Positions 35,525 through 44,505 of a stretch of DNA of 64,000 nt are shown piece by piece. The stretch spans positions 400,720,939-400,784,938 of the forward strand of contig NC_081406.1 in the NCBI RefSeq assembly GCF_030272615.1. Reading direction: 5' to 3'. The notes beneath the pieces were generated by a model, which searched no databases, was not told where the DNA came from, and worked only from the letters and a program-made list of their open reading frames with translations. The translations under genes and the position numbers were made by a program. The DNA comes from Cryptomeria japonica. Taxonomy: Eukaryota; Streptophyta; Pinopsida; Cupressales; Cupressaceae. Position 1 is the first letter of the stretch. Each line of letters begins with the position of its first letter.

Positions 35525-37089
35525 TGTAGCATCGGAATTAGGAATCATCAAAGCAATATATAAAAGGACATATTATTCATTATTAGCTCAATCCCAAACA
35601 CACATTGCAATGATCTAATCCTAAGCACACTCAATAGAGACATAAAAACAAAGCATTCAAAAGCAAATATCATGCAAACCAAATGACGATTTGGATGCTT
35701 CTTCCATGCGGCTCCATTGTTCTTCTTTCCTCTTCAAATGGATTTGTGGATCTCACCTACAAGTGCACAACATACAATTGAAAGCAAGATTGATATTGGT
35801 TTGTTGATCAAGAGTACTAGAAGCATAAGTTCGATAGTTTGATTAGGGATTCGGGATTAGCTTTGATTGAAAATCATCCAATTTATAGAAGAATTGGATA
35901 AATGACAAGATTAGCATGATGCAATTCAAATGGAAATTGCAAATCAATATGACAAATTATGCACTTTCCATGCACAATTTGATTGATTGATAATTGATGA
36001 CAAATTATGACACATTCTATGTCAAAATTGATTGATTATCAATTATGACAATTTATGACAAATTGAAATGTCATTCCCATAGAATTAGGAGATGAAATAG
36101 GAGGGAAAAGAAATTAGAAATTAAGAAAATTAGAAAATTGAAATTGATGACAATTAGGAATTAGAAATTGATGGAAAAATAGGAAATTAGGAACTAGAAG
36201 AAATTAGGTAAATTAATTAATAATTTGTCATTTATTAATTAATTTACAAGAGGAAGAATAATTAGCCAATTAAATAAAGATTTAATTGTAATGAGAAGAC
36301 CTAGGATTAATAAATAATTTAGTAATCCTAGAGGAAGAAATGACAAATTAGGTTAAATGAATAAATCATAAAACCCTAGAAGATGAATTAGGTCTTGAAA
36401 TATAATTGACTCGATTTGATTTGATTTTGGATTGATAAATGACCAATGTGATAAACAATTTGACTGAAAAATGCACCAATTGACGAGGAACATTGACAAA
36501 TTGATCCAAATTGACATAATTGAGACAGACAACGATCGATAGCGAAATGATTGCAAAATGACAAAATTGACAAGAGAACAAGGATTGATAACAAAATAGA
36601 TTGCAAGATGACAAGATTGAAAATGACCACGATCGATGACAAATCGATTGCAAAATGACAAGATCGAACATGACAACGATCGATGACAAATCGATCGTTA
36701 AAATGACAAGATTGATGACAAATCGATAAGAGGACAAAACCCTAATTAGGATTGACGATGTCCAAAATGATAAGATTGATGATAAGATTAATAAGAGGAC
36801 AAAACCCTAATTAGGATTGACGATGTCCAAAATGATGACAAATAAGCACGCACATTGATGCAATAGGATAAGATCGATTAAAATCATGACTGGATAGTGT
36901 TGTCGACAAGACCAAATTCGAGAGCGAGATAAGGGAAGAATGTAGAAGAATGACTCGATGTTCGCAAATGATAAAAACCAAGTGCGTGACATAGGAGAAA
37001 TGTTAATGTGATGCAAAAACCTAAAATGAGGCAATGCGCAAATGTTAAAGTATGACTCCGCAAGCGTTGACCATTTTTAGGTGTCTACA
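35525..37089 (-). mobile_element. D: solo LTR of a gypsy-like family related to H
   Basis: This 1565 bp segment is flanked by TSD TATCC (35520-35524 and 37090-37094). On the minus strand it starts TGTAGACACCTAAAAATGGTC and ends CCGATGCTACA. The minus-strand start matches the H LTR (TGTAGACATCTAAAAATGGTC). Both have ACTCCGCAAGCGTTGACC at the same place and ATCGAT-rich subrepeats inside. There is no internal region, so it is a solo LTR left by recombination. It interrupts ORF2 of C. Confidence 0.9.
36726..36836. repeat. 65-bp tandem duplication inside D
   Basis: A 46-bp block starting ATAAGAGGACAAAACCC and ending CCAAAATGAT occurs at 36726-36771 and again at 36791-36836, a period of 65 bp, with no difference that I can see. 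It therefore seems younger than the surrounding subrepeats. Confidence 0.85.
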
Positions 37090-39697
37090 TATCCAACTGT
37101 CCTAAAGAATCTTTATTATCTATATTACAATTAGGAGCTATTGATTTCAAAAATGGGATTGAATCATCTATTGCTTTGTAAGCTTGTGAGCTATAGTTAG
37201 TTATTTTCTTGATAGATTCAAGTAATACCTCAGTCACATTTGATGGTGACCCAACAAACTGAGTACCGGTGGAAGTGACCATGCTTGTATTGACCTCTGG
37301 TAGGTCTGTTTGTGTCTGCATTTCTGTAAGCATTGGGTTTCCTGCTTCATTTCTTACCGGTGGCATCTGTCCTGGAGCCTTTAGCTCTGTCGGTTTCTCT
37401 GTTTGTGTTTTAGATTCCATCTTTTTCCCTGTATCTGCTGCCGGTTGCTCTGTATTTCCTATTACCGGAGGCTCTTTGGCTATATCTGATTTATCTGTTG
37501 TATCTTTATCTACCACTATGTTGATCTTCTGAGTATCAACATTCATAGTATATAGGACTTCAGGATTAGTATTGCCATCCAATGTATCCATGCTCTCAGT
37601 TGTCGATTGATCTTCAGTAGTTGTTGATTTTACCGATGGAGTATTTAAAGGAGGTGGGGGTAAGTTGTCTCTAACCTTGATACTTGGTGGTCCACCAACT
37701 TTACCTTTCCCCTTGTCTCTATCTTTCTGATAAACCTTAATAGGTTTGGGGTTCCTGAACTCTTCTTGTTTTTCTTTCTCAACCAAGAATATATCCCATC
37801 CATCTTCTATTTCCTCTGTCACTTCATTAACTCTTCCTGCCATTAGTGAAATCTGTCGGTGTGTAGTAGAGAATACTGACCGATTTGCTTGAGCAATTAG
37901 GTCATCAATTCCTTTAGGTGAGTTTACCAGATATACAGCAAGTAATTTCTCAATTTTTATTTTCTTATCCAATTCTACCACTACCTATCTTCTTGCTTCT
38001 AGTCTTTGAAATAATTCATCTGGAATTTCATTGACTACTTCCATCAAAAACTTCTTGTACATATCCATATGTAATATAACACTATTTTCTACTTGTTCTT
38101 TCTCATCAGCTGTTAAAGTTTCATATATTTTCTCTATGTTCTTCAATTTACCTTCCTTTGTGATTTCATTTAACAAAATTTCTAGAGGTGCCAAGTCAGT
38201 TGTCGTCTTTTTCTTTTTCTTAGGGGTCAGCTTCTTTTTAGGTGTGACCTTTCTGACTGGAGATCTCACAGCTTGTTGCTTCTGCCTTGTCCTTCTAGGT
38301 GAAGGAGTGGTTGCTGGTGAGGGATCTCTTTTCCTAACAACTCTTTTAAAAGTTGCTGGTATATCTCCTTCTGAGGAAGTACCTACCAGTGATAGATGAG
38401 CTTTAGGTTGTGGGTCTGCCAACTCATCTTCAGTTATGCCGATTTTCTTTAATATATCTTCATTTATGGCTTTTACTTGTCTGGATCCTTTTCTCACAAA
38501 TGCCTCAACCTTTTTCACTCTTTTCTTAGATTGAATTTAACTTTCTATGGTCTCAGCACTACCAAATACTTCTTCCTTAGGTTCATTGGGGGCTTCCAGA
38601 AGTGCTTTAGCATAAGTTTCAACTATGTGGTCATCTGTTTCATAGCCCATTTCTGTTACCCAGATTGTCCTAGGGATGACTGCTTCCATCCAGATCTCAT
38701 CCTTTTTAATTACAAAACATATATCATCCTTGTATTTGTTGACAATTTCCTATGTTAGTCTGATTCTTTTGTTCATTCTGACCTTTAGTGTTTGAAAATA
38801 CTCATTGATATTCTTTTCCTTGTTTTCACCCATGTTGTTGAATAAGTCTAATAATTGTTTTCCTACCGGTATGTCAAATCCAAAATCTTTGTTGCCTATA
38901 CCGGGAACCTGTTTGGTTATATGTAGCATTAAGCATACAAGAAAATTTCCAAATCTAAAAGTTCCTTTCTTATCCTTCTTGATTTTGCCTAAGTTATCAA
39001 TCAACTCATCTTTTAACCATTCACATACATCAATTTTCACATTTTCTTTTACCATATCATGAGCACTCTTAATGCATAAACTGGAAACTAAGTTAAGTCT
39101 ATTTACATGAGTTGCTTTGTACCCTAAAATCATGCTAACAAATCTAACATTTATATCGGTCACATCATTAACCCTTAGAGACCATCTGTCTGATGTTGCA
39201 CCAGTTAAGTTCATTACTAGGTCATTGGAGATCTTCTTAGTCTTGTCGAGCCTGTTACCGGTGGAAGGTAACCCTGTTACTGCTTTCACAGCTTCCTTTG
39301 TAATTTTGTGAACTGAATCAAGCCAAAAGAATGAACCATGTACCCTACTTAAAACTATCCTAATCACTTCCTTGGGAAATTCAGGAATGCAGAGGATTTT
39401 AGTGAATCCTAGGGTTTCAACAACTTTATATTCAAGTTTTACATTTCTGGAATTGTCACATATAATAGTCTTATACATGTTTTTAATTTCTTCATCTCCT
39501 AATTCCTCTATGTTGCAATGGATATAGATTCTAGGATCTTCTGCATAAACAACTCCTTTTGGAATTTGGGAAAAAGCACCTATATTGTCATCTTTCTTAG
39601 CTACCTCGGGAACTAGCTGAAATACGAGCCTAGGGCATTTTATAACCACAACTACTACAGGGTTTGCTATGAATTTAGGTGCAGAGGAGGATGCCAT

Positions 39698-40002
39698 GAT
39701 GATAAATACCTTTTTCTGCCTTTGGATGGATTGGTTGCTGAAATGCTTTGCCTCTTTGCTCGAAATGTCTTAGCTCTGGAGATTTCATGCTCTTCGAATG
39801 TTTGAATGCTCGGTGAAGTGAAATGGAGCCAAAACCTTATTTTATAAAGTCTTTTCCACTACCTACCACATTAATTTCTTGCTGGTAATGTATTAGCTTA
39901 ACTTTATTTGCCGGTAATGAATGATTTTCAACTTCTTTTCTCTAACCAAGGGAATAATAGCACATGTGTCATTAGATTGCCAAACCCTCAAGATAATTTT
40001 CT
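39698..40002 (-). other. Spacer between ORF1 and ORF2 of C
   Basis: About 300 bp without a supported frame lie between the end of ORF1 and the ATG of ORF2. The corresponding spacer in B is 43892-44505. I cannot tell whether ORF2 is translated from a separate or spliced RNA. Confidence 0.6.
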
Positions 40003-41160
40003 TCAATTAGATGAAGAACTTCTTGCTGGTGGAGCACTGCTCTGTCCTGTCGGTGGAGCATCACATTGTCCTGTTGATGGAGCATTTGTTGGTTCTACCG
40101 GTGGAGGAGTATTCCCAATATTTAGATCAGCTTTTCTAATCCATTTCTTTGAGAATTCTTGCTTAACCTCTTCAACCTTTTCTTTACCTTTCAAGCTAGT
40201 ACTTTTGTTGTCTACTGGTGTACCTTTACTTCTACAAAATTTAGCAATATGACCAATTTTGTTACATGCATAACCAGTTACATTATTTTTCTGAATAGCT
40301 TTCCCATAACCTATGCCGGTTTGTGTTCTGCATTGATTTGATAAATGTCCAAATCTTCCACAAACATAACATCTTACATTCATTCTGCAGTTTTTAGAGT
40401 TATGACCAATTTTGTTGCATTTGGAGCATTGACCGATGCGAGGATTCATATTCTAATAATTCCTAGATCTACATTTGTTTTCTCTATGACCATATTTATT
40501 ACAGTTAAAGCATTTTCCATTGAATTTATAAGTATTAGGAGGTCTTACCGGTTTGTTGTGATCCCAAGTATTTGTAGTACTGGAGCTTTCTCCAACTTCA
40601 AATCCAATTCTAGAAGTGTCACCTTTGGGTTTTTGATTCTTCAATAAGGTACCAAGTTCTTCTGAGCTTTTCTTGAATTTTTCTTTGTGTTGATTTGTAG
40701 TTTCCAATTCCCTTTCCAAGATTTCTTTTTGTCTCATTAGTTCATTCGAGTCATTTTGAGTATGCATCAGATCTGTCTTCAACATGTCATTTTCATAGCT
40801 AAGTCTTGTGTTCTCATTTTCTGCATCACTTAGTCTTCTAGTCAATTCTTCTTCATTCTTCTTTCTATCCTCAATCTCTTTGCAAAATCTCATAGTCATA
40901 TCCTACATTTCATTTTTTGTTGTCATGATCTCTTGTTTCAATTTGCTTATCATATCATTAAGTGATTCCTTTTCATCATTCTCATTTTGGAATTTTTCAC
41001 AAAGTTCTCTTCTCTTATTTCTTGTAACAATAAGATTTTCCTAAAGTGCCTGAATGATATCCTGAGCTGCTTTTAAATCATCTTCTAATTTGATATTTTT
41101 CAACTTCTCTGCATCATAGTCAGTAAGAGCTCCTTCAAGTTGCTTCATCAGATTTTCCAT
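40003..41160 (-). pseudogene. ORF1 of C: Gag-like coiled coil with CCHC array
   Basis: One frame of 385 codons runs from ATG 41160 (MENLMKQLEGAL), with three TAG stops near 41042, 40900 and 40450. The N-terminal two thirds are a long charged coiled coil (MISKLKQEIMTTKNE, LSDAENENTRLSYEND, EILERELETTNQHKE). Then come CCHC knuckles: CFNCNKYGHRENKC, CSKCNKIGHNSKNC and CYVCGRFGHLSNQC, plus a fourth that has lost its first Cys (YACNKIGHIAKFC). The tail is Pro/Ala/Ser-rich. CCHC knuckles of this spacing bind RNA in Gag proteins, but the coiled coil is unlike the usual copia gag body seen in A, F and G. Size and layout match ORF1 of B. Confidence 0.82.
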
Positions 41161-41215
41161 CTGCTGGTGTCAAGATCTTCCTCAAGCTGTTAGGCTTCTA
41201 AAAATAGAGGACCAA

Positions 41216-41227
41216 GCTCTGATACCA
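41216..41227 (-). promoter_or_regulatory. Primer-binding site of C (initiator tRNA-Met)
   Basis: The minus strand reads TGGTATCAGAGC two bases inside the 5' LTR, identical to the PBS of A and B. It fixes the orientation of C and shows that it retains the cis signal for reverse transcription. Confidence 0.93.
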
Positions 41228-41229
41228 AT

Positions 41230-42152
41230 TGTTAGGGTTCCCATAGATACTGAGAGGGGGGGTGAATCAGTATTTGACCGGCAATGAAATTTTCTTAATA
41301 TAAAACATGCAGAACATAAAGTAACAGTATACTAGTATGCAAGAATTAATGTAATTAACAGCATCAAAAGCATCCACATGAAAAGAACACCATAACACAA
41401 GATGTTTTAACGAGGAAACCCGGTGTGGGAAAAACCTTGGTGGGATTTGTGACCCACAATATTCACTTACTGGCCAATAAGAGAATATTACTTACAATAG
41501 GGGCCTGCACATGCAGGAAGGCCAACTGCCTAGAGCACACTACTCAATAAGAAGTCACACTGACTTACAATGAGGATTATACAAATCCAATATTCTGTAT
41601 TGCTTTACAATAGCATCTTCAATGCGAGATTCAGTACCAGTTCTTGCTCTGTTCTTTACATATACCCTTGACCTATAATTCGCACATTAGGTCTGCCTAA
41701 TAATTTTCTTTATGCTTCCTATATATCTCTTACAAATGTCTACAATGATCTCTTTTATATACAAGAGTCATTTTACAATTTGCCAAGTCGGCTTACAATA
41801 ATAAAAAAAATATTACATATCAAAAATCCTATCGGCCTCTATGCCGGTATACATCTTTTCTTCTGTGCCGGTGCCGGTGCCAGTGTAGAGTGGTCTTGCT
41901 AATGCCGGTGCACTGTCTTGCTTGAATAATTCTTTGCCGGTAGAATGTCTTGCCGGTGCCATAGGATTGCAAGGTTGCCTATGTAATGCTTTGCCAGTAT
42001 AATGTCTTGTCGCTGCCATAGGATTGCAAGGTTGCCTGTGTAATGCTTTGCCGGTATAATGTCTTGCCGGTGCCATAGGATTGCAAGGTTGCCATCAATG
42101 ACAAAACCTTCAATCACACATAATGTCTCATTGGAGTGTCCATATGCCACCA
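41230..42152 (-). repeat. 5' LTR of C
   Basis: It is 923 bp. On the plus strand it starts TGTTAGGGTTCCCATAG and ends CATATGCCACCA, followed by TSD AAGTT. The probable TATA box TATATAAAAG is on the minus strand at 41752-41761. Its tail motifs (GAGTAGTGTGCTCTAGGC, TTGGCCTTCCTGCATGTGC and GGTTTTTCCCACACC, minus strand) match the tails of F, A and C2. Confidence 0.93.
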
Positions 42153-42157
42153 AAGTT

Positions 42158-42642
42158 GTAGATAATTGTAATGATTTTATTGTAATATTGTGAAGTTGAA
42201 AGAGAAACCTTTAACAGGGTAAAAGACTCTAATCAAGTCTATAAATTGTAATGCCTCTAACCAGGTGAAACATTTAGATTAAGTGTTGTAAAATCCTTTA
42301 GCAAGGTAGATCTAATAGATCTTGTTACTCCTAACGGGGTAAGCTATCAGAAATAGCTAAATATGTAGCTCTAACCAAGCACTCTTTATTATTGCAGTAG
42401 TGAAGTTGTGGGTGCCATCCCCACCGCAGTTTTTCTCTCTAACCAAGAGTTTCTGCGTGACCAAAATATATGTGTTATGGAGTGAATCATGTATGATTGT
42501 TATCTATTTGTTTTATCTTTATTTTATGTTACTGCACTATTCGGTTTATACATAAGAGTAAAGTTATTATTCAAGAAAAGTTTTGGAGTATTGATTCACC
42601 CCTCCCCTCTCAGTACATTAGCTTTCCATATTGGGCCTAACA
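42158..42642 (+). repeat. 5' LTR of B, right part
   Basis: This is the continuation of 33131-33782 after C and its TSD, ending GGGCCTAACA. It contains CCTTTAACAGGGT, CCTCTAACCAGGT and CCTAACGGGGT modules like those in the G LTR, then GGGTGCCATCCCCACC and the C-run box CACCCCTCCCCTCTCAGTAC. The two parts total 1137 bp against 1156 bp for the 3' LTR. Confidence 0.92.
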
Positions 42643-42644
42643 AT

Positions 42645-42656
42645 TGGTATCAGAGC
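42645..42656 (+). promoter_or_regulatory. Primer-binding site of B (initiator tRNA-Met)
   Basis: TGGTATCAGAGC follows the LTR end CCTAACA with the two-base spacer AT, exactly as in A and C. Confidence 0.93.
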
Positions 42657-42704
42657 TTGAATCTTGGAAAAGGGTTTAATTGCCTAAAGAGAAAGATCTT
42701 ATCA

Positions 42705-43891
42705 ATGGAAGGCTACAAACAATCTCAGAGGATTGTGTATCTGCAAGAAGAGCTGGATCATGCTAATCAAGTGATTGAAAACATGCAAAAATCTCTGAAA
42801 GTAAGAAGAAGATTATCTAATGATTTACAAGACTCTCAAGAGTTAGTGGAACAAATTGAGACATCATCTGAAAACAATATATCTGAAGAAACTAAAGAAA
42901 TCATGAACATTTTAGCACACAGATGACTGAAAATCTTGATGCATTAAGGACAACTGAGGATAAAGTAAGAGATCTAGAAAGAAAGAATCAACAACTTGGA
43001 GTCTTAGTATCTGATAAAAATGATGAAATCATAAGGTTGACTGGGATTCAACAAAACCTATCAGATCAACTAGGTTATGCACATCATGAAGCAATTATGA
43101 AGAATGATGAGAACCAAGCATTGAGACTTGAAGTATCAAGGTTGACAGATGAACTTGAAACAGAAAAGAAATCCAAGGAAACACTAAAGAAGAGCTATGA
43201 AACATCAAAGATGTTGGATGAGCAACTAAATACAAGAAGACCCAACAAAGATGCAGGACTTGGTTACAAAGAAAAAGACTCTACCGAGAAAGGAATTCAT
43301 ACTACCGAGAGAGGAGAATCATCAAAGCAAGCTAGAAATAGGAATAAAATCAAAAGAAAGAAGCCTATTTGCAACTACTGTGGAAATCAAGGTCACACTG
43401 CCAACATATGCCAAATCAGAAAAGGTAAGAAACCGAATGTCAATAAGTTCAATGGTTATTGTTACAATTGCAATAAATATGGTCACATGTCTAATCAATG
43501 TAGGACAAAGTCTGTTAACAATTATCAGAAGGCAAAATTCAAAGGGTTTTGTAGAAACTGCAATAGATATGGACATAGTACCGAGAAGTGTTGGTTTAAA
43601 CAAAAGAGCTACATGTGGTCTGCACACCGAGCAAACACTAGAGGTTACTGAACTTACACAGATCCTTACCGACAATATGTAGCAGTACCATGGGATTACA
43701 ATACAAGGATATGGTGTGAATGTTGTGGAAGATATGGACATATTAGTGCTAACTATTTTATAAGGTTTGGAATGAACAACCGAAGATCATGGAGAAATCC
43801 TGGTATGGCATGTTTTCACTGTCACAAAGCTGGACACTTGGCTGGAGATTGCAGAGATCAAACTAGAAAAGACACTGAAGAAATAAAATAG
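42705..43891 (+). pseudogene. ORF1 of B: Gag-like coiled coil with five CCHC knuckles
   Basis: It starts at ATG 42705 (MEGYKQSQRIVYLQEELD), about 60 bp after the PBS. A frameshift at about 42923 moves the frame, which then runs through one TGA (43649) to TAG 43889-43891. The N-terminal half is a coiled coil (LRTTEDKVRDLERKNQQLG, RLTDELETEKKSKETLKKS). A basic region (RNKIKRKKP) leads into an array: CNYCGNQGHTANIC, CYNCNKYGHMSNQC, CRNCNRYGHSTEKC, CECCGRYGHISANY (last Cys lost) and CFHCHKAGHLAGDC. The architecture and length match ORF1 of C. It is probably an RNA-binding structural protein. No capsid fold can be recognised by eye. Confidence 0.85.
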
Positions 43892-44505
43892 AAATTACAG
43901 ATGATTTGGAAAAAGAAGGAAATTGTGTCAAATGTAGAAAGCACCTTACCTACCGAGTTAGGTGCACCTATTCCAAATTAATCAATAAAAGTATGAAGGG
44001 ACTGCATTCTCTGAAGGTTAAAATCATAATAGTTCCTATTCTATTATGTACTAAATTCAAAATCTGCATAGTTAAGATGCATTAGTAAGGTTGAAATTCT
44101 ATCAAAGTCTTTGAAGCACTTTACAGGAAACCTGTCAAGTTGGTAAATGAAGGAAGCTTAGTTACTCAGTTAAAACAAGAAAAAGAGAGTAAATCGGTTA
44201 AAGAGGAACCGAGTGCATTTAATGTTTTTGACCTAACCCACACAGAGCCCGATAAGGTATTTTGTGTACTTAAAAGCATTTTCACGGTCATTTTTATTCA
44301 CCAAGTTTTTGAAAGAGCAGAGCAGAGTGAATCAAGATGATCAAACCTCCTTCAAAGAAAATCCAAGGTATTTACATCAAATCTCAACATATTGTTAAGC
44401 TGGTTTACCAATCTTGTTGCCATTATTTGCTAAATTTAAAGCGTCTATCGTTTGAAATTTTGAAACCCTAAGGACTCTTTACTAGTTTTTTACCTAAAAT
44501 CTTAA
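43892..44505 (+). other. Spacer between ORF1 and ORF2 of B
   Basis: This is 0.6 kb, twice the spacer in C. The open stretch at 44140-44340 (Lys/Glu-rich start) has no counterpart in C and is not called. The reason for the extra length is unclear. Confidence 0.5.

Larger units (their letters stand above)
34864..39697 (-). pseudogene. ORF2 of C, interrupted by solo LTR D
   Basis: One frame runs from ATG 39697 to the stop at 34864, excluding D at 35525-37089: about 1,087 codons with a few stops (near 38750, between 38750 and 38518, and at 37985). The N-terminal domain (about residues 1-315) has VRLVFQLVPE-like start sequence, FPKEVIRIVLSRVHGSFFWLD, KITKEAVKAVTGLP and FGNFLVCLMLHI. A basic region follows with RRTRQKQQAVR and KKKLTPKKKKK, then a helical domain (ENSVILHMDMYKKFL, PDELFQRLEARR, LLAVYLVNSP). 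After that come a Thr/Glu-rich linker and a coiled-coil C-terminus (FEEKIANFEEELLKLEREKE, 35532-34864). The VTGLP region recalls domains annotated in plants as putative transposon or plant-mobile-domain proteins; that is an impression, not a search result. B and C2 carry homologues. The function is unknown. Confidence 0.8.
33783..42152 (-). mobile_element. C: pol-less two-ORF LTR retrotransposon, minus strand, inside the B LTR
   Basis: The LTRs are 33783-34704 (3', 922 bp) and 41230-42152 (5', 923 bp), with TSD AAGTT at 33778-33782 and 42153-42157. On the minus strand the order is 5' LTR, AT, PBS TGGTATCAGAGC, ORF1 (41160-40003), ORF2 (39697-34864, interrupted by D), PPT region and 3' LTR. 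It was 6.8 kb before D inserted. It encodes no recognisable protease, integrase, RT or RNase H. The frame of ORF2 is consistent across D: removing D and one TSD copy leaves a multiple of three. Confidence 0.93.

Noticed and set aside
35183-35563. Plus-strand Ser-rich frames at 35183-35563 and 35283-35501
   Set aside because: They are antisense to the coiled-coil tail of C ORF2.
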